Numbered from the stretch's first letter, positions 16,515 through 26,452 are shown. The stretch is DNA of 64,000 nt from Pedobacter sp. Bi126 (GCF_918698245.1 NZ_CAKKMS010000002.1:248001-312000); one strand, 5' to 3'. Notes: generated by a model not told the origin, from the sequence alone. Numbers and translations are program-made.

Positions 16515-19500
16515 ATGAGAAAAATTTTATTTATTTTCCTGTTGGCCGCAATTAACCTCTGTGGTTTAACAGGAGCTGCACAAACAACCGATGTGCAGGT
16601 ATCGGGTACTGTTTCTGATGCGACAAAAAATGAAACGCTGCCAGGAGTAAGTGTAAAAGTAAAGGGCACGCAGACCGCGACTGTTACAGATGCAAATGGA
16701 AAATACACTTTACGGGCACCTCAAAATTCAATCCTTGTTTTTAGTTCTGTAGGTTATAACGAACAAGAAGTAAAGGTTGGAATAGGTGGTGCAAAAAATG
16801 TACAATTAAATCCAAATGCACAGTCTTTAACCGATGTGGTAGTGGTGGGATATGTTAAGCAATCGAGAGAGAAAAACACAGCCGCTGTATCTAAACTGGA
16901 TACCAAACAACTGGTTAATACTGCCAATGCAGGACCAATAGCAGCCATACAGGGTAAAATTGCAGGAGTTTCGGTACCGTTATCAAACGGGCAACCAGGT
17001 TCGGCTGGTACCAATATCATTATCCGTGGAGGATCAAAACTTAATGTTTATGGAACTGGTACTGGTAATAGTGGTGGAGATCCTGTGTTATCTTCTGATG
17101 CATCAAGTCCGCTGGTGATTGTAGATGGTGTTTTCAGGACGATGAAAGATCTAAATCCAGATGATATCGAATCATTACAGGTAATGAAGGATGCGGCTTC
17201 AACAGCTATTTATGGTGCCCGCGGTGCAAATGGTGTAATTGTAATCAAAACCAAAAGCGGAAAATTTGGCTCAGGTAAACCCAATATTACCTTCAATTAC
17301 CGTACAAACTGGGAAACTCCATCAAGGATGTATGATTATTTAAGTGCCAAAGATTACCTTACACTTGCCAGAACAACAGCAAAAAGCACTTACGATTTAA
17401 TTGATAAGAATACACTGTTAAATAATGGTGGTTTTTCTGCAGGAACAAAGGTGTACACTGCCAAAGGCCAGTACGGTGTTGGAACAAATTTAACAGCCTT
17501 ATACGATAACATTGTAGCGGTTGAAGGCCAGGGATATGTAGATAATTTATTGGCCAACGGCTGGCAGACTATGGATGATCCGATTAATCCGGGTACTAAA
17601 CTGTTATTTGCTGACAATAATTACCAGGATCTGCTTTGGAATACCGGCATAAGCAATAATTACAATTTTGGGATTGATGGAGGCAGCCAGATTGCTACTT
17701 ACAATATATCAATGAACTACGTTGATCAGGCAGGTACTTTCGTGGGCACAAGCTATAAAAGATACAGTGCACTTGGGAATTTTGGGTTTAAAGCAAGCGA
17801 AAAGCTACAAATCAATGCCATGCTTAACTACCAGAATGTACAGCCAAATTATGTAGATGCTTATACCAATGATCTGGTCCGCGCTACACGCATTACGCCT
17901 CTGATCAGAATTTTTAAAGATGATGGTACACCAACTACAGGCGAAAACCTAACAACAAGAAACCGCTTTCATACGTTGGCCTACGATAATACCAAAGCAT
18001 CAACTGAACGATTGGTTTCGAGGGTAGATGCAGATTGGGCTATTGTTAAAGGCCTACATTACAGGCCAGCTTTATCTTACTTAATTAGCGATGACAAAAC
18101 CATTTTTTCGAGAAAAGCATTTCCCGATCCGATCCAGTTTGCAACCACCCGGTTAAAAACGGAGAATACCAATAACACTCGTCAGTTAATGATCGATCAG
18201 ATCCTTCAGTACGATTACACCTTAAAAGAAAATCATCATTTTACCGCATTGGCTGGTTTTAATTATACCAAAAATGATGGAAACAGTATCGATATAGGTT
18301 CGCAGCGTGGAACCAACGATTACATTACAACGATAAATGAACCAACTGTAACCACCATTAACGGTGTAACCGTAACCAATGTTACCAATTTCGGAACACG
18401 GATCAGTCAAACTAAATCTGCCAGTTTTTTTGGTCAGCTGAGTTACGATTATAAAAGTAAGTACCTTTTAAGTGGCGTATTGCGAAACGATGGTTTTTCA
18501 AATTTCGCCCCTGAAAATAAGTGGGCATTATTTCCGTCGGTTTCTGCGGGATGGAATATCCATAAAGAAGATTTCTGGAAATCGAATGTAGTGAGCACTT
18601 TAAAACTTAGGGGAAGCTGGGGACAGGCAGGTTCGAGCGATTTAGATTTAACCGATACTTATGGAAGTTATACTTCGGCGGTTTATGCACAGAATTCAGG
18701 CATCCAACGTGCAAACTTATCTAATCCGAACCTGGTTTGGGAAACCACACAAACAACTGATGTTGCGGTAGAGGCAGGTTTTTTCAAGAACAGGGTGAAT
18801 CTTACCGTCGATTTATATGATAAACTCACCAAAAATCGCATCGATTCTAAACCATTGCCCGCAGAGGCGCCATTTTCTACCATTACATTCAATAACGGAA
18901 CAATCCAGAACAAAGGGATAGAAATCGAGCTTCAGGCAACCGTGCTGAAAATGAAAGATTTCGCCTGGAACGCCAATTTCTCTTTTGCCTATAACGCGCA
19001 AAAAGTAATCAGCTTACCTAATAATGGCAGGTTAAAAAATAGACAGAATGGAGGCGTTGTCATCGATCCGAATACCGGTAAAGAAATTGAAGTGGGTGGA
19101 TATGCAGAAGGAGAGCGCCCGTTTGGTTACTATGCATGGCAGGTAGAGAAAATTTTTTCTACAGAGGCTGAAGCTGCTGCATGGGGTAAAGTAGATCAGA
19201 TTGCTACGGCGGCTGGTATAACGGTAGGTAAACATGCGGGAGATTACAAGTTTGCAGATTTAAACAACGATAATATTATCGATAACCGCGATATGGTATT
19301 TATGGGCTATAAAACGCCAAATAAAATCGGAGGTTTTCAAAATACATTTACCTATAAAAGTTTTACGCTTAGGGTTAATATGGATTATGCTTTAGGCTTT
19401 GTGATCTCTGATGGCGCTTTAGCCAGATCTTTAGGACAGGGCAGGGCCTATAATGAAGGTGCTCCGGCACAAGCTTTAGGGAATGATATCTGGCAAAAAT

Positions 19501-19862
19501 CTGGTGATGTGGATAAATTATATGCCCGTTTCTCTTTCGGGGACGCTGATTTCGGACAGAAAAACTTTATCAGGCAGGGAGCCAGTACGGTAGGGACCGG
19601 AAGTGGTTATGCATCGGATGTTTCTACCATGATTTCGAAAGGAGACTTTTTAGCCTTGCGCGAAATTTACCTGAGTTACGATCTGCCTAAAAACATCATG
19701 TCGAAAATCGGCTCAACCGGAATGAGTGTTTTTGCTAGCGTTACCAACGTTGGTTACCTCACTAAATACAAAGGGTTAAATCCTGAAACCTATACCGGAT
19801 TCGATCCGGGTGGTTATCCTCGTCCAAGACAGTTCACCTTAGGTGCATCATTAAGATTTTAA
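16515..19862 (+). CDS. SusC/RagA-type TonB-dependent outer-membrane transporter (NanO-like)
   Basis: The outer-membrane channel of a SusC/SusD pair, importing glycan or sialic acid with energy from TonB. Signal peptide to about residue 23 (LTGAAQ), a carboxypeptidase-regulatory-like domain (~28-95, VSGTVSDATKNETLPGV), the plug (~105-240, with VVVGYVKQSREK and MKDAASTAIYGARGANGV) and a barrel ending in aromatic Phe (LGASLRF). There is no N-terminal STN domain, so control through an anti-sigma factor is not expected; this fits regulation by the FadR-type protein. 1115 residues is normal for the family. Directly followed by its SusD partner (11-bp gap). Sialic acid specificity is inferred from the neighbouring sialidase, lyase and NanM-like genes. 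Confidence 0.92.
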   Translation: MRKILFIFLLAAINLCGLTGAAQTTDVQVSGTVSDATKNETLPGVSVKVKGTQTATVTDANGKYTLRAPQNSILVFSSVGYNEQEVKVGIGGAKNVQLNPNAQSLTDVVVVGYVKQSREKNTAAVSKLDTKQLVNTANAGPIAAIQGKIAGVSVPLSNGQPGSAGTNIIIRGGSKLNVYGTGTGNSGGDPVLSSDASSPLVIVDGVFRTMKDLNPDDIESLQVMKDAASTAIYGARGANGVIVIKTKSGKFGSGKPNITFNYRTNWETPSRMYDYLSAKDYLTLARTTAKSTYDLIDKNTLLNNGGFSAGTKVYTAKGQYGVGTNLTALYDNIVAVEGQGYVDNLLANGWQTMDDPINPGTKLLFADNNYQDLLWNTGISNNYNFGIDGGSQIATYNISMNYVDQAGTFVGTSYKRYSALGNFGFKASEKLQINAMLNYQNVQPNYVDAYTNDLVRATRITPLIRIFKDDGTPTTGENLTTRNRFHTLAYDNTKASTERLVSRVDADWAIVKGLHYRPALSYLISDDKTIFSRKAFPDPIQFATTRLKTENTNNTRQLMIDQILQYDYTLKENHHFTALAGFNYTKNDGNSIDIGSQRGTNDYITTINEPTVTTINGVTVTNVTNFGTRISQTKSASFFGQLSYDYKSKYLLSGVLRNDGFSNFAPENKWALFPSVSAGWNIHKEDFWKSNVVSTLKLRGSWGQAGSSDLDLTDTYGSYTSAVYAQNSGIQRANLSNPNLVWETTQTTDVAVEAGFFKNRVNLTVDLYDKLTKNRIDSKPLPAEAPFSTITFNNGTIQNKGIEIELQATVLKMKDFAWNANFSFAYNAQKVISLPNNGRLKNRQNGGVVIDPNTGKEIEVGGYAEGERPFGYYAWQVEKIFSTEAEAAAWGKVDQIATAAGITVGKHAGDYKFADLNNDNIIDNRDMVFMGYKTPNKIGGFQNTFTYKSFTLRVNMDYALGFVISDGALARSLGQGRAYNEGAPAQALGNDIWQKSGDVDKLYARFSFGDADFGQKNFIRQGASTVGTGSGYASDVSTMISKGDFLALREIYLSYDLPKNIMSKIGSTGMSVFASVTNVGYLTKYKGLNPETYTGFDPGGYPRPRQFTLGASLRF

Positions 19863-19873
19863 CATTTAAAAAC

Positions 19874-21325
19874 ATGAAAATGACCAAGAAATATATCCTG
19901 CTTTCTGTTATCGTTGTAATAGCAGCAGCTTTTTCATCTTGCAAAAAATTACTCGAAGTTAAACCACAATCGCAGATTACCGATCAGGTTTACTTTAAAA
20001 GTGAGGGCGATTTTCTTCCCTATGTTACCGGAACATATACTTCCATCAGGGCCTTTGCCAATTCCATTACCTATGGTACCGAACGGAGCGAGGAGCTCAT
20101 TAATGGAACCAACAGCCGTTTAACAACGGTATGGTCACAGATATTAAGTCCAACAGTAGGTGCTTTAAACTATAATGGGCAATACAAAGCCATTGGTAAC
20201 TGTAATCTCCTGCTCAGCAAAATAGAGCCTTTTCCTTTTTCCAATGCGGCTACAAAGAACAGGTTAAAGGCCGAAACACTTTGTCAGCGTGCCTATACTT
20301 ATTTTTATCTGGTTAGGATTATTGGCGATACGCCATTAATGCTCGAAACCATTACCGATGATAATGTTCCACTTTTGCCAAGAGCGAAAGCCACTGAGGT
20401 GATGAAACAGGTTTTTACCGATTTAGATCAGGCTATAGCACTTTTTCCTGAAAAAACTTACGTATCCAAATACAGGTTTTCGTATGGCGCTGCATTGGCG
20501 TTAAAAGCTGAAGCCAAATTATGGAGTGCCAAAGTATTGGCTGGCGGTACGGCAGATTATAACGATGCGATCACGGCTGCTGCTGCAGTAGAAGCCACAG
20601 GCGTTTCATTATTGACCAACTTTAAAGATGTAACCACAACGAGGGCAAATGCTGAAGTAATCATGTCGGCCTATTATAACCGTGATGAAAATGGCGCAAA
20701 TTATGGTTTAAATGCTTTGCCATTTTTAACGGCGATTTCGAATGCATCCAACCTGGATAGCATTGCCTATGCGCTTACTTCTGTTAACGGACAGGGCGGC
20801 TACCAGATCAGTAAAGAAAGCAGGGCACTTTTTAGCGGCTTAACCGCTGATAAACGTGTGCCAAATACCTTTATCATCGAAAGACAGGGAACCGTACAAA
20901 AGAGCGCATGGATTACCAAAATGCCGGGCACCAAATACGCTGACGACCGGGTTTCTGATAATGATGTCATCATGTTCAGATTGGCCGATATTTATATGAT
21001 AGAAGCAGAGGCCTATGCCGCGCTTGATAATACCGCGCAGGCAATTGTGTATTTAAATAAAGTTAGAAATAGAGCCGGAAACGGAGTTTATACAGGTGCA
21101 ACTGATAAAGCTACCGTAGAGCGCGCCATCTTTGACGAACGCGGTCGTGAGTTTTTCTTCGAAAACAAACGCTGGTACGATATTGTGCGCTTTCATTTCG
21201 GCGGTACCATAAACGCCTATACTTACGTACCTAACCTAAAAAATAAAACGGTGCCTTTATTCTGGCCTTTATCTACAACTGTTTTGGCAGCAAATCCAAA
21301 TCTGGTGCAAACACAAGGATATTAA
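19874..21325 (+). CDS. SusD/RagB-type surface lipoprotein (NanU-like)
   Basis: The surface glycan-binding lid of the SusC channel. It begins with a lipoprotein signal (AAAFSSC, Cys23), then the SusD N-terminal region (LLEVKPQSQITDQVYF), TPR-like helices and a C-terminal SusD/RagB region containing RLADIYMIEAEAYAAL, LNKVRNRAG and FFENKRWYDIVRFH. The 483 residues match the family length. It starts 11 bp after the SusC stop, and the dioxygenase start codon overlaps its stop codon by one base, so these genes are tightly coupled. By position it should bind sialic acid or sialylated glycans; no binding residues can be assigned by eye. Confidence 0.93.
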   Translation: MKMTKKYILLSVIVVIAAAFSSCKKLLEVKPQSQITDQVYFKSEGDFLPYVTGTYTSIRAFANSITYGTERSEELINGTNSRLTTVWSQILSPTVGALNYNGQYKAIGNCNLLLSKIEPFPFSNAATKNRLKAETLCQRAYTYFYLVRIIGDTPLMLETITDDNVPLLPRAKATEVMKQVFTDLDQAIALFPEKTYVSKYRFSYGAALALKAEAKLWSAKVLAGGTADYNDAITAAAAVEATGVSLLTNFKDVTTTRANAEVIMSAYYNRDENGANYGLNALPFLTAISNASNLDSIAYALTSVNGQGGYQISKESRALFSGLTADKRVPNTFIIERQGTVQKSAWITKMPGTKYADDRVSDNDVIMFRLADIYMIEAEAYAALDNTAQAIVYLNKVRNRAGNGVYTGATDKATVERAIFDERGREFFFENKRWYDIVRFHFGGTINAYTYVPNLKNKTVPLFWPLSTTVLAANPNLVQTQGY

Positions 21326-22116
21326 TGCAACTATTCATGAAAAACGAATCGTTATTTAATTATAAAACACTCAGTGGTGAAGAATTGACGTTTTTTAACG
21401 AAAACGGTTATCTCATCATCAAATCTATTTTAAAACCCGAGGGTCTGGCTCAGATGCAACAAGAGTGTATGGATGCCTGGGGTAAAGAAAAAGAGACCTT
21501 CGATCCGAATAAAAGCTGGCTGCAAAACGCCTTGTTGATTAATATCCATCATCAGGCTACAACAGTAAAGGAATACTATTTTAACGGTCCGCTGGTTGAA
21601 ATAGCCTCAGAAATTATCGGTCCGAATATAAAAGGAGCTACCTCACAGCTTACATTTAAAATGAAAGGGAATACAAAACCTTTTGGCTGGCATCAGGACA
21701 ATGGTTATGGGGAGCTGGAGCCTTATAACGCTTTAACCACTTTAACTGCACTTGATGATACTGACCGGGGCAATGGCTGTTTGTGGTTAATTCCAGGCAG
21801 TCATAAAAAAGGCCAGGTCAGGGTAGAGCAGAACGAAGCACAAAAGAAAAGTGGCGCTGAAATTATTGTAGAAGCCGACGATAGTTTAGCTGTACCGATG
21901 GAAATGAAGGCAGGAGATGTTTTGATTTTTAACTGTTGGATGCTTCATAAATCAGACGGTAATATTTCTGATAGCAGAGACCGTAGAATCTTGTTTTTGA
22001 GATATGCAGATGCTGACGCAATAGAAGTCTACAATGGTGGCAAACCCCGCTTAGGTAGATTGGTAAAAGGCAAAACGAAGTTTAAGGAGGTTGAAGAATT
22101 TGAAGCCAATCTTTAA
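21325..22116 (+). CDS. Fe(II)/2-oxoglutarate dioxygenase, phytanoyl-CoA dioxygenase family
   Basis: A cytoplasmic non-haem iron oxygenase of the PhyH superfamily, which would couple 2-oxoglutarate decarboxylation to hydroxylation of a small substrate. The facial triad is visible: H123-x-D125 in GWHQDNGYG and His208 in WMLHKSDGN; Arg221 (SRDRRILF) is the likely 2-oxoglutarate anchor. Its ATG overlaps the SusD stop (TAATG); an alternative ATG lies at 21337. It is followed after 9 bp by a lyase gene. An oxygenase is not part of the textbook Neu5Ac pathway. A role in hydroxylating or demethylating a modified sugar acid is possible, but this is speculation from position. Confidence 0.85.
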   Translation: MQLFMKNESLFNYKTLSGEELTFFNENGYLIIKSILKPEGLAQMQQECMDAWGKEKETFDPNKSWLQNALLINIHHQATTVKEYYFNGPLVEIASEIIGPNIKGATSQLTFKMKGNTKPFGWHQDNGYGELEPYNALTTLTALDDTDRGNGCLWLIPGSHKKGQVRVEQNEAQKKSGAEIIVEADDSLAVPMEMKAGDVLIFNCWMLHKSDGNISDSRDRRILFLRYADADAIEVYNGGKPRLGRLVKGKTKFKEVEEFEANL

Positions 22117-22125
22117 AAAACACCG

Positions 22126-23055
22126 ATGAATACATTAACAGCAAAAACTTTAAGAGGGAATTGGGCGACCTTGTTGTTGCCCATCCAAACTGACCAAACG
22201 ATCGATTTCGGATTATTGGCTGATGAAATAGATTATTTGATTGATGCGAAAGTAGATGGTATTTATTCGAACGGAACGGCAGGCGAATTTCACAATCAGA
22301 CCGAAGCCGAGTTTGATGAGATCAATCGGCTGTTTGCAGAAAAATGCCAGAAAGCATCAATGCCTTTTCAGATAGGCTGTAGTCATCCTTCGCCGGTTAT
22401 TTCATTAGAAAGGATTAAGAGATCAGTAAGCCTACAACCAAGTGCTTTTCAGGTGATTTTGCCAGATTGGGTAGTTCCTTGTGATGCTGAACAGATAGGA
22501 TTTTTACAGGTAATCGCAAAGCACGCAAACGGAATTCCTTTGGTATTGTATAATCCGCCACATGCAAAGCTGGAGTTAAAACCAAAAGATTACCTCAAAT
22601 TCAAAACAGCGGTACCATCACTTATTGGTATTAAAGTTTTAAGTAAAGATGCAACCTGGACCGAAGAGATGAAGATGTACGCAAGCCATTTATCAATATT
22701 CGTCCCTGGCCATTTTCTGGCGAGTGGGGTAAAAGCGGACATTGCGGCCGGGGCTTATTCAAATGTTGCCTGTATCAATCCATCGGCAGCTCAGTACTTA
22801 TGGAAACTGATGCAAACAGATCTGGATGAAGCTTTGAGAATAGAAAAAAATATTCTAAAATTCTTTAAAATGTGCATTGCCCCCTATCAAAAACAACAGT
22901 ACAGCAATCCGGCATTAGATAAATTTTTAGCAGCAGTTGGTGGCTGTATTCAGATTCCAACACGATTAAGATGGCCCTATAAATGGATTTCAGCATCAGA
23001 TGTAACATCGGTGCGCAAACAGGCCAAAATACTAATACCAGAATTTTTTAATTAG
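22126..23055 (+). CDS. DapA/NanA-superfamily aldolase, paralogue 1 (substrate unknown)
   Basis: A class I aldolase/lyase of the dihydrodipicolinate synthase superfamily. It keeps the chemistry residues: the GTAGEF loop (50-55) in place of GTTGE, Tyr142 in LYNPP and the Schiff-base Lys170 in LIGIKVLS. It differs from the downstream paralogue throughout, including in the loop that selects the carboxylate substrate, so it is not a recent duplicate. Members of this group cleave or form 2-oxo sugar acids with pyruvate. In this locus it may cleave a non-standard sialic acid or the product of the adjacent dioxygenase. It sits 9 bp after the dioxygenase and 17 bp before the NanA-like gene. Confidence 0.87.
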   Translation: MNTLTAKTLRGNWATLLLPIQTDQTIDFGLLADEIDYLIDAKVDGIYSNGTAGEFHNQTEAEFDEINRLFAEKCQKASMPFQIGCSHPSPVISLERIKRSVSLQPSAFQVILPDWVVPCDAEQIGFLQVIAKHANGIPLVLYNPPHAKLELKPKDYLKFKTAVPSLIGIKVLSKDATWTEEMKMYASHLSIFVPGHFLASGVKADIAAGAYSNVACINPSAAQYLWKLMQTDLDEALRIEKNILKFFKMCIAPYQKQQYSNPALDKFLAAVGGCIQIPTRLRWPYKWISASDVTSVRKQAKILIPEFFN

Positions 23056-23072
23056 ACAAATACAAAATACAT

Positions 23073-23984
23073 ATGAAAATTAACGGCATAGTTGCTGCAA
23101 CATTTGCGGCCTACCAGGCAGATGGTTCCTTAAATCTCACCATCATACCGCAACTAGTAGATAAATTGGTGGCTGATGGTGTGGCAGGGGTTTATATTTG
23201 TGGAACCAACGGAGAAGGACCAAACATGACTGTTGAAGAGCGGATGGCTATTGCCGAAGCGTACGTAAAAGCTGCAAATAAAAGGATTTTAGTATTAGTG
23301 CATGTAGGGCATACTTCCATACACGAATGTAAAAAGCTTGCAGCCCATGCAGCACAGATTGGTGCCGATGCATTTTCTTCAGTTGCCGCATTTTATTTCA
23401 AACCGACCTCGGTACAAAACCTGGTCGATTGTATGGCCGAAATCGCCTCTGCCGCTCCCGAACTTCCATTTTATTATTATCATATGCCAACTTTAACTGG
23501 CGTTGGAATGGATATGGTTGAGTTTTTAGCACTCGGAGAACAAAAAATCCCAAATCTTGCCGGCATAAAGTATACTGCATCAACACTTCACGAGTTTCAA
23601 GCTTGTTTAAACTACAAGGATGGGAAATTCGAAGTATTATCAGGCTATGATGAGATGTTGCTAAGTGCTTTGGCGGTAGGTGCTGTTGGTGCTATTGGTA
23701 GTACCTACACCTTTGCCGCGCCGGTATACCTCGAAATAATCAAACTTTTCAGAAATAATGATTTAACTGCTGCCAGGGCATTACAATTAAAAGTGGTCGA
23801 TTTTATCCGCTGCATTATCAAACATCCATCGATTGCAGCACAAAGAGCGATTATGAAAATGTTAGGCTATGATCTAGGAGATGCCCGGTTACCATTGGTA
23901 CCACTTTCTTCTGATAAATTTATCGAACTTAAGGCCGATTTAACCAAAACTGGCTTTTTTGAGCTCCTCGAAAAATATAGGTAA
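23073..23984 (+). CDS. nanA: N-acetylneuraminate lyase
   Basis: Predicted to split N-acetylneuraminate into N-acetylmannosamine and pyruvate in the cytoplasm. It has the family loop CGTNGEG (43-49), Tyr136 in YYYHMP, Lys166 as Schiff-base residue in AGIKYTA, and the lyase-type block GYDEMLLSALAVGAVGAIGS(T), where sialic acid lyases keep a YDE-type sequence. The 303 residues match NanA. It is the third of a run of catabolic genes after SusD and precedes the NanM-like gene. No N-acetylmannosamine kinase or epimerase follows, so the product must be handled by genes elsewhere. Confidence 0.88.
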   Translation: MKINGIVAATFAAYQADGSLNLTIIPQLVDKLVADGVAGVYICGTNGEGPNMTVEERMAIAEAYVKAANKRILVLVHVGHTSIHECKKLAAHAAQIGADAFSSVAAFYFKPTSVQNLVDCMAEIASAAPELPFYYYHMPTLTGVGMDMVEFLALGEQKIPNLAGIKYTASTLHEFQACLNYKDGKFEVLSGYDEMLLSALAVGAVGAIGSTYTFAAPVYLEIIKLFRNNDLTAARALQLKVVDFIRCIIKHPSIAAQRAIMKMLGYDLGDARLPLVPLSSDKFIELKADLTKTGFFELLEKYR

Positions 23985-24021
23985 TGCTTAAAAGCATGCA
24001 AATTTTCTATAGGCACATCAT

Positions 24022-25146
24022 ATGAAACACTTTAATACCTTACTTTTTCTAAGTTTTATGTTGATATCAACAGCAGGTTCTGCACAGATTACCAAAAAAG
24101 CTAATCAATTTGCATGGGGAGAATTGCCGGCCATACCAGATAACTTCGGTTTTGCCGGTTCTTTTAGTGGAGTATCGGGCGATGCATTGATTGTTGCCGG
24201 AGGAGCAAATTTTCCAGATGGTGGTGCGCCATGGTCAGGCTCAAAAAAAGCGTGGAGCGATAAAATATTTGTCCTGGATAAACCCAGCGGAAAATGGAAA
24301 GTAGCAGGCAAACTTCCTGAAGCTTTAGGCTATGGGCTCTCCATTTCTTGGGGCAAACAATTCATTTGCATTGGAGGAAGTAACGAGAAAGGCCATTCGG
24401 CAAAGGTTTATGCTATTCTTTACAAAGATAAAAGCATCAGCATCACTATGTTGCCAAACCTTCCTCAACCCATAGCAAATACTACGGGAGCGGTTTTAGG
24501 TGACGTTATTTACCTTGCAGGCGGACTCCTTACGCCGGAAGCTGATCATACTGCCAATGTTTTTTGGTCTTTCGATCTATCTTCCAAAGGAAAAAAGCGG
24601 GTTTGGCATAAATTAGAAACCTGGCCTGGCCTTCCGCGAATGTTGGCTGTGGCTGGTGTTGTCGATCAAACTTTTTATCTATTCAGTGGAGCCGATCTGA
24701 TCAAAAATAATAAAGGAGGCCTAGACAGACAATATCTAACGGATGCTTTTTGTTACAGCGCTGCTGATGGGTGGAAAAAAATAGCTTCTCTACCAAAAGC
24801 CGTTGTAGCCGCGCCATATCCAGCCTACAACACCCATCACAAATCGTTGCTCATATTCGGCGGTGATGACGGCGTACTTGCTCCGAAAGCAGCTGTACTA
24901 AAAGAAAAACACCCTGGTTTTGCAGATGAAATATTAGCTTACGATATAGAGAAAAACAAATGGTCGGTAGAGGGGAAGGTGTTAAAGAATATCAAAGCAG
25001 ATGCGCAAACAAATCCCAATAACAGTACCTGGCCTGCGGTAACAAATACAATGGTGCTGTGGCGGGGAAATCTTGTTTTTCCGGGTGGAGAAGTAAGGCC
25101 GGCAGTAAGAACGCCAAAAGTGATCATAGCGAGACCAAAACAGTAA
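24022..25146 (+). CDS. nanM: Kelch-type N-acetylneuraminate epimerase/mutarotase, exported
   Basis: A six-bladed kelch beta-propeller of the cyclically permuted mutarotase (NanM/YjhT) group, converting the alpha anomer of sialic acid released by sialidase into the beta anomer. The signal peptide ends near residue 21 (STAGSAQ). Kelch motifs include ALIVAGGANFPDG, KQFICIGGSNEKG, DVIYLAGGLL, FYLFSGADL, LLIFGGDDG and NLVFPGGEVRP. The 374-residue length fits. Position between the lyase and the MFS transporter matches sialic acid operons of Bacteroidota. The other members of the propeller family are unlikely alternatives given this context. Confidence 0.87.
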   Translation: MKHFNTLLFLSFMLISTAGSAQITKKANQFAWGELPAIPDNFGFAGSFSGVSGDALIVAGGANFPDGGAPWSGSKKAWSDKIFVLDKPSGKWKVAGKLPEALGYGLSISWGKQFICIGGSNEKGHSAKVYAILYKDKSISITMLPNLPQPIANTTGAVLGDVIYLAGGLLTPEADHTANVFWSFDLSSKGKKRVWHKLETWPGLPRMLAVAGVVDQTFYLFSGADLIKNNKGGLDRQYLTDAFCYSAADGWKKIASLPKAVVAAPYPAYNTHHKSLLIFGGDDGVLAPKAAVLKEKHPGFADEILAYDIEKNKWSVEGKVLKNIKADAQTNPNNSTWPAVTNTMVLWRGNLVFPGGEVRPAVRTPKVIIARPKQ

Positions 25147-25174
25147 AATTATTTTAACAAAGGAAAATCTAGAA

Positions 25175-26407
25175 ATGACCGGTACAAAATCAAATCAATC
25201 ATATTATGCCTGGGGCCTAGTTGCACTCCTTTGGATAGTGGCCTTTTTAAATTATTTCGATAGGATTATGATCACCTCTATGCGCGATCCTATTGTGAAA
25301 GAGTTTAGCCTTTCTGATGCCCAATTCGGGCTTTTGACTTCGGTTTTTCTTTGGTCTTATGGGATACTAAGTCCCTTTGGAGGTTTTTTGGCCGATAAAT
25401 ACAGCAGGAAAAAAGTAATTATATTCAGTGTTTCAGTATGGTCTGCAGTAACCTTATGGACGGGCTTTACCTCCTCATTTGAAGAAATGCTTGTTTCGCG
25501 TTTGTTTATGGGCCTAAGTGAAGCTTGTTATATCCCTGCGGCATTGGCGCTGATTACGGATTATCATAAAGGAAAAACAAGATCGCTTGCCACAGGACTG
25601 CACATGAGCGGCCTTTATGCTGGTTTAGCATTGGGTGGCTTGGGTGGTTATATTGCCGAAATATGGGGCTGGAGATATGGTTTCCATGTATTCGGAATTT
25701 TTGGGATTCTTTATTCGATTGTGCTGTTGTATTATTTAAAAGATGTTAAACACGAAACGACAGAAAATGAGGTAGAAGAAGTAAAAAAAGAAACCATAAG
25801 TTTATTAGGTTCGGTTAAGATCCTGTTTAAAGAGCGGTCTTTTCTGGTATTATTGTTTTATTTCAGTGTTTTGGGTACCGCAAACTGGCTGGTGTATGGT
25901 TGGCTACCCACCTTTTTAAAAGAACATTTTCACCTTAACCTGGGTGAGGCCGGAATTTCGGCAACAGGCTATATTCAGATCGGATCTTTTGTTGGGGTAA
26001 TTTTGGGCGGTTATTTTGCCGATAAATGGTTCCTCAAAAATAAAAGAAGCAGGGTTTTTCTGATCATTATCGGTTTTACTGTCGGTGCACCATTTTTATT
26101 TCTCATGTCGTCAACCACGGTATTTGCAATAGCCATTATCGCTATGTTCTTTTTTGGTATTGCCAGGGGGATAAACGACGCTAATTTAATGCCGGTACTT
26201 AGGCAGATTGCCGATAGCAGGTACATTGCAACCGGATATGGTTTTCTTAATTTCCTGAGTACAATTATAGGTGGATTAATGGTTTATGTTGGTGGCGCAT
26301 TAAAAGATGCCAAAGTAGATTTATCTATTGTTTACCAGGTTTCGGCGGTGATCATGTTATTGGCAACATGGTCGCTATTTGCAATAAGGATTAAAAAAGA
26401 CGCTTAA
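25175..26407 (+). CDS. MFS transporter, probable sialic acid permease
   Basis: A 410-residue major facilitator with about 12 transmembrane segments. The cytoplasmic loop motif between segments 2 and 3 is visible (GGFLADKYSRKK), and the second-half copy reads GGYFADKWFLKNKRSR. It is the last gene of the sialic acid operon, 28 bp after nanM, and would carry free sialic acid across the inner membrane after SusC/SusD and NanM act. NanT-type MFS carriers occupy this position in Tannerella and Bacteroides loci. Specificity is contextual only. A hairpin follows at 26453-26482. Confidence 0.88.
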   Translation: MTGTKSNQSYYAWGLVALLWIVAFLNYFDRIMITSMRDPIVKEFSLSDAQFGLLTSVFLWSYGILSPFGGFLADKYSRKKVIIFSVSVWSAVTLWTGFTSSFEEMLVSRLFMGLSEACYIPAALALITDYHKGKTRSLATGLHMSGLYAGLALGGLGGYIAEIWGWRYGFHVFGIFGILYSIVLLYYLKDVKHETTENEVEEVKKETISLLGSVKILFKERSFLVLLFYFSVLGTANWLVYGWLPTFLKEHFHLNLGEAGISATGYIQIGSFVGVILGGYFADKWFLKNKRSRVFLIIIGFTVGAPFLFLMSSTTVFAIAIIAMFFFGIARGINDANLMPVLRQIADSRYIATGYGFLNFLSTIIGGLMVYVGGALKDAKVDLSIVYQVSAVIMLLATWSLFAIRIKKDA

Positions 26408-26452
26408 CTATGGATAACACCATTGGGCATATATTTCCGTTATAATTGAAGC

